From contig NZ_PXXX01000004.1 in NCBI RefSeq assembly GCF_003367505.1, positions 1 through 64,000 on the forward strand: a DNA stretch of 64,000 bases. Direction: 5' to 3'. Shown piece by piece: positions 54,155-62,268 of the stretch. The position numbers were made by a program, and so were the translations under genes. Under the pieces are notes generated by a model, which did no database searches, was not told the DNA's origin, and was given only the letters and a program-made list of their open reading frames with translations. The DNA comes from Lysinibacillus capsici (GTDB lineage Bacteria; Bacillota; Bacilli; Bacillales_A; Planococcaceae). Position 1 is the first letter of the stretch; every line of letters starts with the position of its first letter.

Positions 54155-56023
54155 TTAATTCCCCTGTCTCACTATTTTATAAAACGAACGAACGGTAAAG
54201 ATATAATAAATAAAGTAAATAGCTGAATAAGCAATCATCCACAAGATGACTGGTTTTGTAATATTCATGTTAAATAGCTGTGAAAATGCTAGTAATGCAA
54301 ACACACTATGTGCAATACCCACAATAAGTGGCGCACTAAAGATAACAGCGACCTGTCCTGCTACTGTCTTTAAGATTTGCTTACTATTTACACCAATTTT
54401 ATTTAAAATAGCATATTTTGCCTGATCTTCTTCGGCTTCCGTTAAAATTTTGAAGTAGATAATACTGCCTGTTGCCGCTAGGAAGACCAATCCTAGGAAG
54501 CTTCCCACAAACAATAGGGCACCAACTGTTGCTAAACTATCCTCATAGCTTTGCGGTACACTAGAAAATGATTCTTGTTGTTCAGAAGACAACTGCTGGT
54601 AAATGTCTTTCGACACGTCCTGTTGTTTCAAATCATTGTCCAATCCAACAACCTGCATCATAATCTCATCGGCATCAGTAGCTTTAAACTCTTGATCATT
54701 CACAACGAGAACTGTTCCAGCTGCTATAAAGTTTAACACGCTTTCCGTGTACATCTTTTCTACATGGAAGGAGTCTCCGTTTTGTAGCTTAAAGTCCTCA
54801 CCTGTAAAATTATGTGAAAATCGTTCATCGTAGGCTGCATCCAGTAAAACCGTAGAACCCTCTGCAATGTGTAGCTCTTTATCCTTGCCTTGTAATTTCG
54901 CTAAGCGATTATAGTCCGATTCCTTAAGTAATGTATATTCGAAAAATGAGAATTCATTATCCACACGTAAATTTTTCACAGCCAGTGCTTCATTATATAA
55001 GACATCCTGTTGTGAAAATTCTACTGTCTCGCCTTTCCACATAAATGTGTTTGGCAGCATCTGACGTACAGAAGCTTCTGCATTATAATACATACCGAAG
55101 ACACCGCCACCTGCTGTAATCGTAGTGGCACTTAAAATTGCAATGATTGACAACGATTTGGCATTGGCTCGAATACGATACAATAGCTGAGAAACACCGA
55201 TTAAATTTAAACCCTTCCAGGACCATGATGTTGCTTTCTTTAATGCTGTTAATACAAAGACACTCACACTATGGAATAGAAGGTATGTCCCTGCAATTGT
55301 TACCCCTATAACCATTAATGGCGTACCTAATACCGTAAAGAATCTCCATATTTCACTCGTAAACATATCAGAGGCAGCTGTATAATAACCAAATGCAATA
55401 AGTACAGTGCCAAGTAAAGCAGCTACTAATGATGCACGTGGAATTTGCTCTCCCTGTTTGTCCGCATGAAATAAATCAATTAGTTTAAATTGATATATCA
55501 CACGGTAACCTTGTAAGGATGTGAATAAAAACAGTAGTGTAAAAATGCCCGTTGTATTAATTAGTGCCTCCATTGAAAATGTCAGGCTACCAACCACTTC
55601 ATAGCCCATTAAGCGTACTAGTATCATTAATAGCCCTTGGGACATAAAGAAACCTAGAAGGATACCAAACACAAGAGAGACAAGCCCTATGACTAAATTT
55701 TCAAAAAAGAGCATTAAGCCAATTTTTTGCTTACGTACACCTAGTAACGAGTAAAGGGCTACTTCCTTTTTCCGCTTCTTCATAAAAAACGAGTTGGAAT
55801 AGGCCATAAAGATGACAATGAAGAACAGAAGTACGACTGACGAGGCACTCATTAATCCTTTAATTTGTTGTGACGATTGCTTTAAGGCTGAAAGATCATC
55901 ATTATATTTGAGCGTCACAAACGTAAAGTAAATAACGATACTAAATACCATTGAGGCAATATATAAAAAGTAATTCGATAAATTGCGTTGAATATTTTTA
56001 CGCGCTAAACTAAATAACGTCAT
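54155..56023 (-). CDS. BceB/YxdM-type ABC transporter permease
   Basis: The 622-residue protein has ten predicted helices in a FtsX-like arrangement, with a large extracellular domain (about 320-510) between helices 7 and 8. This is the hallmark of the BceB family that senses and removes peptide antibiotics from lipid II intermediates. The N terminus [18 protein letters not shown] is typical. Overlaps the ATPase gene by 14 bases and is followed by yxeA. Which peptide it handles cannot be read from the sequence. Confidence 0.9.
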   Translation of the reverse strand: MTLFSLARKNIQRNLSNYFLYIASMVFSIVIYFTFVTLKYNDDLSALKQSSQQIKGLMSASSVVLLFFIVIFMAYSNSFFMKKRKKEVALYSLLGVRKQKIGLMLFFENLVIGLVSLVFGILLGFFMSQGLLMILVRLMGYEVVGSLTFSMEALINTTGIFTLLFLFTSLQGYRVIYQFKLIDLFHADKQGEQIPRASLVAALLGTVLIAFGYYTAASDMFTSEIWRFFTVLGTPLMVIGVTIAGTYLLFHSVSVFVLTALKKATSWSWKGLNLIGVSQLLYRIRANAKSLSIIAILSATTITAGGGVFGMYYNAEASVRQMLPNTFMWKGETVEFSQQDVLYNEALAVKNLRVDNEFSFFEYTLLKESDYNRLAKLQGKDKELHIAEGSTVLLDAAYDERFSHNFTGEDFKLQNGDSFHVEKMYTESVLNFIAAGTVLVVNDQEFKATDADEIMMQVVGLDNDLKQQDVSKDIYQQLSSEQQESFSSVPQSYEDSLATVGALLFVGSFLGLVFLAATGSIIYFKILTEAEEDQAKYAILNKIGVNSKQILKTVAGQVAVIFSAPLIVGIAHSVFALLAFSQLFNMNITKPVILWMIAYSAIYFIYYIFTVRSFYKIVRQGN

Positions 56024-56777
56024 TTACTCCACCCCCGATGCTAGATAGCACCTGCAAGATCTCTTGGAAAAATTGCTTCCTCGTTAGAGTCCCACGTTGA
56101 ATTTCCTTAGATAGCTGTCCATCCTGAATAAATAGAATGCGCTGGCAGAAGCTAGCCGCAAAGGCATCATGTGTAACCATCATAATCGTTGCGGCTTGAG
56201 ATTGGTTTAAATCACTTAAGCTTTCTAATAAATCGGTTGCAGATTTTGAATCTAGCGCACCTGTAGGCTCATCGGCAAAAATTAGTTTTGGTTCTGTCAC
56301 TAATGCTCGCGACGAGGCTGTACGCTGCTTTTGCCCACCTGAAATTTGATAAGGATATTTGTTTAATAAATCACTAATTCCAAACAATGCAGCAATTCGA
56401 TCAACTCTTGCATTAATAGCCTTTGTCGGCATTTTTGCAATCGCTAGTGGTAAAACAATATTTTCTCGCACTGTTAAAGAATCGAGCAAGTTATAATCCT
56501 GGAAAATAAACCCTAAATTATCTCGACGAAAATCCGCTAATTCAGCATCCTTCATACGTGCCAAATTAGTATCTTCAATAATAATTTCACCAGTTGTTGG
56601 CGTATCAATCGTTGCTAATACATTAAGAAGCGTAGATTTTCCAGCCCCAGAAGGACCCATTACCCCAACAAACTCTCCCTTTTCTACTTCAAATGATATA
56701 TTCGATAGCGCTTTAAAAGTATTTGCGCCTTTGCCGTAATTTTTCCCAACGTTTTGTACCTTTAATAATGGCGTCAT
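56010..56777 (-). CDS. BceA/YxdL-type ABC transporter ATPase
   Basis: The 255-residue ATPase has Walker [14 protein letters not shown]-loop FQDYNLLD, a signature [15 protein letters not shown] (slightly off the usual LSGGQ...AIARA), Walker [14 protein letters not shown] and the H-loop MVTHD. It belongs to the MacB/LolD/BceA group that powers FtsX-like permeases. It heads the leftward operon with the permease and yxeA. Likely induced by the convergent two-component system, but no operator was identified. Confidence 0.92.
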   Translation of the reverse strand: MTPLLKVQNVGKNYGKGANTFKALSNISFEVEKGEFVGVMGPSGAGKSTLLNVLATIDTPTTGEIIIEDTNLARMKDAELADFRRDNLGFIFQDYNLLDSLTVRENIVLPLAIAKMPTKAINARVDRIAALFGISDLLNKYPYQISGGQKQRTASSRALVTEPKLIFADEPTGALDSKSATDLLESLSDLNQSQAATIMMVTHDAFAASFCQRILFIQDGQLSKEIQRGTLTRKQFFQEILQVLSSIGGGVNDVI

Positions 56778-56887
56778 ATACGCTCACCTCTTCTTTCTGA
56801 CTTTAGTATACGACCTCAAACTTACAGCAAATTTGTCGCAAGCTTACAGCAACCTTAAATCATCTGCTTTTTGAAATTTGTAGACAA

Positions 56888-56925
56888 AAAAAGATTCATA
56901 CACAAACTGTGCATGAATCTTTTCT
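56888..56925 (-). terminator. Terminator of the glutathione peroxidase operon
   Basis: AAAAGATTCAT pairs with ATGAATCTTTT, extended by GCACAGTTTGTG. On the minus strand a run of seven T follows. Confidence 0.85.
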
Positions 56926-56928
56926 AAT

Positions 56929-57405
56929 CTATTGTGCTAATACTTTTTGAATATCTTCCTCAAAGCTACTTGGCTTATCTGCTGAGGCGTATCGTCCAAC
57001 AACCTCTCCATTACGGTTTACAAGGAATTTTGTAAAGTTCCATTTAACACTATTGCCTAAAAATCCTTTGGAATGGGAAGTAAGATAATCGAAAATAGGA
57101 TGTGCTTCTTTACCATTCACCTTCACGATCTCATGCATCGGGAACGTCACTCCATATGTTAGTCGACATTGGGAAGCCGCTTCTTCAGCTGACGCTAGCT
57201 CTTGTTTAAATTGATTTGATGGAAAACCAAGTACAACCAGACCTTGCTCCTGATATTTTTCATAGAGACCTTCTAATTCTTCAAATTGTGGTGTAAAGCC
57301 ACATTTGGAAGCTGTATTAACAATTAGCATCGGCTTTCCTTTATAACGTTCAAGGCTATAGATAGTACCATCTTCTAAAGTTACATTAATATCATAAATG
57401 CTCAT
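56929..57405 (-). CDS. Glutathione-peroxidase-family thiol peroxidase
   Basis: The 158-residue protein has the catalytic Cys in NTASKCGFTPQ (Cys near 36, not selenocysteine), the Gln in PSNQF and the Trp-Asn in VKWNFTKFLV, the full GPx triad. In Bacillales such enzymes reduce peroxides with thioredoxin or bacillithiol rather than glutathione. The start is the ATG at 57405 with AGGAGG upstream; the frame extends into the preceding gene without a ribosome site. It lies 14 bases after a CoA-disulfide-reductase-like gene, so the two probably form a thiol-redox operon. Confidence 0.9.
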   Translation of the reverse strand: MSIYDINVTLEDGTIYSLERYKGKPMLIVNTASKCGFTPQFEELEGLYEKYQEQGLVVLGFPSNQFKQELASAEEAASQCRLTYGVTFPMHEIVKVNGKEAHPIFDYLTSHSKGFLGNSVKWNFTKFLVNRNGEVVGRYASADKPSSFEEDIQKVLAQ

Positions 57406-57419
57406 CTCTCTACCTCCTA

Positions 57420-58754
57420 TTATAAACGTCCATTCATTCTTGCCACCTGCTGCAAAGGGTCCCAAACACCGTTGAATGGTGGTGCATAGGCCAAATCTAA
57501 ATCTAGCAAATCAGGTAAGGTCATTTTACTATATAATGCTGTCGCAAACACATCGATACGCTTATCAACTCCCGCTGGTCCCACGATTTGTGCACCCAAT
57601 AACAATTGATCACGCTTGCGAACGACCACTTTTATAAACATACGTTGTGCACCTGGATAATAGCCGGCTATATGGCGTGCAGATAATTTAAATGCCTCAT
57701 AGTCAAAACCAAGCTCTTTAGCATCGCGCTCATTAATACCTGTTGTAGCAATAGTTAAATTGAAAAATTTTAAAATAGAAGTGCCCACAATTCCTCTAAA
57801 CGGAGCAAATTTGCCTGACATGTTGAGACCTGCTAAACGACCTTGCTTATTAGCAGTCGTTCCTAAAGGTATATAATCTAAACGTTCTTTCACAATATTA
57901 AAGTGAGTTGCACAATCGCCAGCTGCATAAATATTTTCAAGGGAAGTCTCTAAATGGCGATTTACAATGATTGCTCCATTTTTTGCAAGTGCAATCCCAG
58001 TATTCTTTAAAAACTGTGTATTTGGTTTTATGCCTGAAGCGACAATGACTAAATCCGTCTCTAGAACGCCGTTATCTGTAATAACACGTTCCACTCGTTT
58101 ATTTCCTTCAAAAGCTTCAACGCTCGTATTTAATAACAGCTCTACATCGTTCTTTTTCGCTTCCTCATGAACATGCTGAGCAAGTTCTTCATCTAAAATA
58201 CGGGCCACATGACTTCCGCGCTGAATAAGCCTTACCTTTTTCCCACAGGCATGTATGGTTTCAGCCATTTCTAAACCAATATAGCCACCACCTATGATTG
58301 TTACCTGCTCAATCTCTGATGTTAAATCTGCCATCAAATCTTCCAGTTGAGGAATTGTTTTTACCGTATGGATACCATCTAGCTCATTCCCCCTTTTCAC
58401 AGGCATGACTGGACTAGCCCCCGTTGCAATAAGAAGTTTATCGTAGGTAATCTCAAATTTATCACCACTTGCTTGTGTACCTGTAATAACCTTCTTCTCT
58501 ATGTTTACATTCTCTACCTCATAGCCAACTCTTGCATCAATGCCATACTTATCTCGAAAAGTTTCGACATCTCTTGCAATTAAACGTTTGGTTGATGAAA
58601 TACGACCATCTACAACATAAGGCAATCCACATTGCCCATATGAATAAATAAAACCACGTTCTAAAGTAGTTATTTCTGCTCCTGGAACATTCCGATAGAT
58701 TTCCATTGCTGCAGACATACCTGCAGCATCTCCACCAATGATGACGTATTTCAT
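57420..58754 (-). CDS. FAD/NAD(P)-dependent oxidoreductase, CoA-disulfide-reductase-like
   Basis: The 444-residue flavoprotein has an N-terminal FAD motif (IIGGDAAGMSAAMEI), the redox Cys in SYGQCGLPYV (near residue 43) and an NAD(P) motif (IIGGGYIGLEMAET near 155). The FAD-contacting IYAAGDCATHFN and a dimerisation domain complete it. A single Cys in this place, not CxxxxC, is typical of CoA-disulfide reductase, NADH oxidase and NADH peroxidase relatives. Pairing with the peroxidase gene favours a disulfide-reducing role. The exact substrate (CoA disulfide, persulfide or bacillithiol disulfide) is open. Confidence 0.87.
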   Translation of the reverse strand: MKYVIIGGDAAGMSAAMEIYRNVPGAEITTLERGFIYSYGQCGLPYVVDGRISSTKRLIARDVETFRDKYGIDARVGYEVENVNIEKKVITGTQASGDKFEITYDKLLIATGASPVMPVKRGNELDGIHTVKTIPQLEDLMADLTSEIEQVTIIGGGYIGLEMAETIHACGKKVRLIQRGSHVARILDEELAQHVHEEAKKNDVELLLNTSVEAFEGNKRVERVITDNGVLETDLVIVASGIKPNTQFLKNTGIALAKNGAIIVNRHLETSLENIYAAGDCATHFNIVKERLDYIPLGTTANKQGRLAGLNMSGKFAPFRGIVGTSILKFFNLTIATTGINERDAKELGFDYEAFKLSARHIAGYYPGAQRMFIKVVVRKRDQLLLGAQIVGPAGVDKRIDVFATALYSKMTLPDLLDLDLAYAPPFNGVWDPLQQVARMNGRL

Positions 58755-58767
58755 TCTACAAGCCCCC

Positions 58768-59913
58768 TTATTTTTTCCTTGTTGCCATTAAATCTGCATA
58801 TTGATCGATATACAAACGTCGTTTTCCACCACTTACGATGACCCGTACCACATGAATAGCTATTATCATTGTAAGTGCAAAACCTGCTATTGCGGCAAGT
58901 AGAGAAATGACAATTTGTAGAACATAAAATGGTGAATCCATATCTAATTGGATGTCACCTAATGTTGTAATGGCTTCTGATAAACACAAGGTAGCGATAA
59001 TAGCAATACAACGACGCCATGATTGCTTTACAATACTTTTGCCATTCTTGTTGACCATTGTAAAACGCATCACCTTCATACCGAGTGTTGCACCATTCAT
59101 CATACTTGGTAACACCCCAAAGAGTACCACGTACAGAGCCATTTTCACTAAGAATTCAAAAGTACCGCTATACCCTGTCAGAACACCAATAATCATCCAA
59201 ACTGATTGGACGATAAATAAATCAATGGCCAATGCTAGTAAAATAGAAATCGGCTTAACAATATCATTTTTTTCCATTTCAGCAGCTTTAGCCTCAACCT
59301 CTTCATGAGAGGGGAATAATGCCCAAACAATTGGTGCTAAGAAGAAACCTAGGAGCGCACCTACACTGTTTAGTAATAAGTCATCGACATCAAAGATTCG
59401 GTATGCGCAATTAAAGATGCCATAAATGCCTGTTCTTTGTGTGACCTCATAAAACAATGTTAGCAAAAAGCTAATTAAAAATGCACGTTTCCAGTACCTT
59501 CTTTCTTTAAGAAAATATCGCAAGTAAACGCCGAATGGCATTAGTAGTAAGAAATTAAAGAAGGCTTGAAAAAATGCCTGCTGTTTTGTGATAGCAAGCC
59601 ATGTAGATGGATTTGTGACAACAACGCCACTATCCTTTAAAACATCATCAACAAATTGAAAAAGTCGCAAATTAGTATGAACGGTGTCCGCGGATTGAAG
59701 TGAGCAAGTATCTCTTGTAGACGGAAATGGTAGTAATACTAAACAAAGCGCTGATAAAAAGTAAAAAATAAATGAGAACATGATAATGGTTTTGGACATC
59801 GATAAGTATCCATACTTACGATACGTATAAATCAGCCATGGTATAAATAGTACAAAGGATAAAATAATAGTTATGAAAAATGCTATAAAAATGGATTGCG
59901 TGTACGTTGACAT
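58768..59913 (-). CDS. VanZ-like and RDD domain membrane protein
   Basis: The 381-residue protein has about nine helices. The N-terminal half resembles VanZ (LLMPFGVYLRYF, FDVDDLLLNSVGALLGF near 175). The C-terminal half is an RDD domain (ALAIDLFIVQSVW, TLGMKVMRF, SWRRC). VanZ relatives are linked to glycopeptide tolerance, though the mechanism is unclear. The start at the ATG 59913 is preceded by AAGAGAGAGG. It lies 13 bases upstream of the oxidoreductase gene on the same strand, so it may be the first gene of that operon. Confidence 0.85.
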   Translation of the reverse strand: MSTYTQSIFIAFFITIILSFVLFIPWLIYTYRKYGYLSMSKTIIMFSFIFYFLSALCLVLLPFPSTRDTCSLQSADTVHTNLRLFQFVDDVLKDSGVVVTNPSTWLAITKQQAFFQAFFNFLLLMPFGVYLRYFLKERRYWKRAFLISFLLTLFYEVTQRTGIYGIFNCAYRIFDVDDLLLNSVGALLGFFLAPIVWALFPSHEEVEAKAAEMEKNDIVKPISILLALAIDLFIVQSVWMIIGVLTGYSGTFEFLVKMALYVVLFGVLPSMMNGATLGMKVMRFTMVNKNGKSIVKQSWRRCIAIIATLCLSEAITTLGDIQLDMDSPFYVLQIVISLLAAIAGFALTMIIAIHVVRVIVSGGKRRLYIDQYADLMATRKK

Positions 59914-60027
59914 AGAAACACCTCTCTCTTTAAATTGCCCTATTTTCTGAACACTAAAACTAAGTTTAGTCCTTCAATACTACATGTATATTTCATCAAG
60001 CTTACATAATCCTTAATTCAATAAAAA

Positions 60028-60059
60028 AACAGGTAAAGAATCTATACTCTCTACCTGTT
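60028..60059 (-). terminator. Terminator of the small acidic protein gene
   Basis: AACAGGTAAAGA and TCTCTACCTGTT arms; the minus strand continues with seven T. Confidence 0.85.
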
Positions 60060-60064
60060 ACTTA

Positions 60065-60352
60065 CTATGCTTTCGCTATTTCTTCTTTACAGAATGTCAA
60101 AATTTCTTCTAGTTCATCATCCTCTAATGCAAAGTCTAAATATTCACCTTCAGCCTTTTCCATGATGAAGTAATTTAATATAAATGGTTCTTCGTCTTTT
60201 TCACCAATTAGGACACGAATTTCAATGCCAGCTTCGTGGTAAAGCTCATCCTCTTCATCAATTTCTACATCCAGAATAAATTCATAACGCTTACCTTCAA
60301 TAATATTTGTTGGGTCTAAAATCTCTTCCATTGAGAATTGTGTAATTTCCAT
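60065..60352 (-). CDS. Small acidic conserved protein (possibly DUF6509)
   Basis: The 95-residue protein is strongly acidic (EIDEEDELYHEAG, DDELEEILTFCKEE) and soluble. It starts MEITQFSMEEILDPTNIIEG and has a strong AAAGGAG-type site. It looks like a short conserved Bacillales protein I would tentatively put in DUF6509; no function is known. Monocistronic with a strong terminator, divergent from the tRNA-editing gene. Confidence 0.7.
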   Translation of the reverse strand: MEITQFSMEEILDPTNIIEGKRYEFILDVEIDEEDELYHEAGIEIRVLIGEKDEEPFILNYFIMEKAEGEYLDFALEDDELEEILTFCKEEIAKA

Positions 60353-60508
60353 TATATTTGCTCCTTTTTCTTTAGCTGTTCTTTTCTATATTAAATCAAT
60401 TTCAGCATGGGTCAACTAGAAAACTCGTATACACCTGTCAGTAATTATGCCACAATGAAATGGAATTAATTTAGAACTAAATTTCCCTACATACGAGGAG
60501 GCTTTTTC

Positions 60509-61684
60509 ATGAAAGAGCTATTATATTATCAAGACGTTATGTTACAAGAGTTTGATGCAACTATTATTAGTAAAGGAACTGACGAATCCGACCGTCATTA
60601 TGTTGTACTATCGAACACCGCTTTCTATCCAACTGGTGGTGGTCAACCTCACGATACAGGTACATTGAATGCGTTGGAGGTCATAGATGTTGAAAAAGTG
60701 GATGATGAAATTCGTCACTATATTGAAGGTGATCTATCGACTTTAGATGGTGTGGTACATGGCAAGCTAAATTGGCCAAGACGATTCGATCATATGCAGC
60801 AGCATGCTGGGCAACATATTTTAACAGCTGCTTTTGTAGAGCTTTTTAATGCGCAGACTGTAAGCTTTCATCTAGGCAGTGAGCAAGTAACAATTGATCT
60901 TGCTATAGAAACGATTTCTGAGCAACAGCTTGCAGCGGCAGAAGCAAGAGCCAATGACATTATTCTAGAGAACCGCCCCATTCAAACTATCTGGGTTACA
61001 GAGCAAGAGCTGGGCAACTATAATCTTCGTAAAGAAGTTGCAGTGACGGGAGACATTCGACTTGTGATTATCCCTAATTTTGATTACAACGGTTGTGGTG
61101 GCACTCACCCTACATCCACAGGGCAAGTTAGTTCCATCAAAATATTAGGGACTGAAAAAATGAAGGGCAATGTGCGCGTTTCTTTTGTGTGTGGTCAACG
61201 CGTTTTGACTGAGCTTGGCATGCGGAAAAAAGTATTAGCGGACGTTGCTCGTCAATTAAGTGTCCCTGAGATTGATGCTGCCACAGCACTTACAAAAGTT
61301 TTATCTACTCAAAAAACTACAGAAAAAGCACTCGCTGCTGCGAAAGAGGAATTACTCACGTATGAAGCAAAGGCACTTGTTAATAGCGAAGGTGTCGTAA
61401 CGGCTGCTTTTAATCAGCGAACAATGCAAGAGCTACAAAAAATCGCCCGTATGATTGTTACGGAACAGAAAGATGTAATAGCTCTACTTGTGTCTGAAAA
61501 TGAAGGCAAACTACAATTCGTTGCAGCAAGAGGTAATAATGTTTCAAAAAGCATGAAGGATGTTGCCCAAAAGGCACTGCCGCTTATTAATGGTAAGGGT
61601 GGCGGAAGTGACCAAATGGTACAAGGCGGTGGCGATTGCACCGTTTCGAAAGAAGAATTACTAGCAGCGATGCAAGACGCTTAA
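60509..61684 (+). CDS. AlaX-type alanyl-tRNA editing protein with DHHA1 domain
   Basis: The 391-residue protein combines an AlaRS-like second-additional/editing domain (FYPTGGGQPHDTG, QQHAGQHILTAA, CGGTHPTSTG: the HxxxH and CxxxH zinc/active-site motifs) with a C-terminal DHHA1 domain (GKGGGSDQMVQGGG). It hydrolyses mischarged Ser-tRNA(Ala) or Gly-tRNA(Ala) in trans. It lacks the aminoacylation and tRNA-recognition domains of AlaRS, so it is a free-standing editor (long AlaX). GAGGAGG precedes the ATG. Single gene, followed by a hairpin. Confidence 0.92.
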   Translation: MKELLYYQDVMLQEFDATIISKGTDESDRHYVVLSNTAFYPTGGGQPHDTGTLNALEVIDVEKVDDEIRHYIEGDLSTLDGVVHGKLNWPRRFDHMQQHAGQHILTAAFVELFNAQTVSFHLGSEQVTIDLAIETISEQQLAAAEARANDIILENRPIQTIWVTEQELGNYNLRKEVAVTGDIRLVIIPNFDYNGCGGTHPTSTGQVSSIKILGTEKMKGNVRVSFVCGQRVLTELGMRKKVLADVARQLSVPEIDAATALTKVLSTQKTTEKALAAAKEELLTYEAKALVNSEGVVTAAFNQRTMQELQKIARMIVTEQKDVIALLVSENEGKLQFVAARGNNVSKSMKDVAQKALPLINGKGGGSDQMVQGGGDCTVSKEELLAAMQDA

Positions 61685-61697
61685 TTACATTATAATA

Positions 61698-61730
61698 GAG
61701 GAGCTGTTTGTTATTAATAGACAGCTCCTC
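61698..61730 (+). terminator. Hairpin after the AlaX gene
   Basis: GAGGAGCTGT pairs with ACAGCTCCTC around a 13-base loop. The loop and right arm (ATTAATAGACAGCTCCTC) recur at 62245-62262. Confidence 0.65.
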
Positions 61731-61789
61731 CTATGTTATTGAAAAAAGACAATGTCACTAGCCGAAAAAGACTTTTTGACAAGGTAAGT

Positions 61790-61922
61790 GATTGATTTCC
61801 GTTACGCCAGCGTCCTTTCCAGGGGGCGTCCGGTGAGCCGCTTCATTCACTTACGGTCGCTCCAGGGTCTCACCTGTGACGCTAAATCCCCTAGGAGTGA
61901 CACTGGCTCCACTCCAATCAAC
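61790..61922. repeat. Bacillaceae-type interspersed intergenic repeat with inverted ends
   Basis: The element opens with TTGATTTCC and closes with CCAATCAA, giving TTGATT/AATCAA inverted ends. It has higher G+C than its surroundings and blocks such as GGGGGCGTCCGGTGAGCC, GGTCGCTCCAGGGTCTCACC and GACGCTAAATCCCC. These resemble the abundant repeat found between genes in many Bacillaceae genomes (gttccgcTGCAGG...GGTCTCAGGCT...ATTCCCGCAGGAG type). It has no coding capacity, so a non-autonomous mobile element or transcript-structure repeat is likely. The match is from memory of the pattern, not a search. Confidence 0.65.
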
Positions 61923-62119
61923 CATTCTGTAAAAGTGGCTTTTCCTTATCTTTCATACAGTCGTTGTGAACAAAATAGCAAATGTATAATTTGAGAAAGG
62001 ATAGACTCTTATTTTCAATGGGAGAAATGATGATTGACCACACCTCTCCATAAAATGAGTAGTGAACACCTTCAATTAAGCCTTCGCTAAAAAGGTAACA
62101 TTTTTATGAGGTGGAGTGG

Positions 62120-62182
62120 ATGGATTCCTGACTTTCGTGGGATAGCTAGACAGACGATCCTCTGCATGGAGAGGTAATCCAT
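62120..62182. repeat. Short segment with inverted ends
   Basis: ATGGATT (62120-62126) and AATCCAT (62176-62182) bracket 49 bases of higher G+C. It may be a decayed copy of an interspersed repeat; similarity to the larger element nearby is weak. Confidence 0.3.
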
Positions 62183-62231
62183 TTTGACCTTTCACAAAAA
62201 TTGTATGGATGGTTTTGTTTTTCAACACTCT

Positions 62232-62264
62232 GAGAGGAGCTGTCATTAATAGACAGCTCCTCTC
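62232..62264 (-). terminator. Hairpin after the second chemoreceptor gene
   Basis: GAGAGGAGCTGTC and GACAGCTCCTCTC are perfect 13-base arms five bases beyond the stop codon. No strong T run follows on the minus strand, so termination is assumed from position. Confidence 0.6.
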
Positions 62265-62268
62265 TAAT

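Larger units (their letters stand above)
61685..62268. other. Repeat-rich intergenic region
   Basis: No credible gene lies in these 584 bases. They hold two hairpins sharing an 18-base word (61698-61730 and 62232-62264), a 130-base repeat-like element at 61790-61922 and a smaller inverted-end segment at 62120-62182. Short frames here (68 and 73 codons) coincide with the repeats. Confidence 0.65.
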
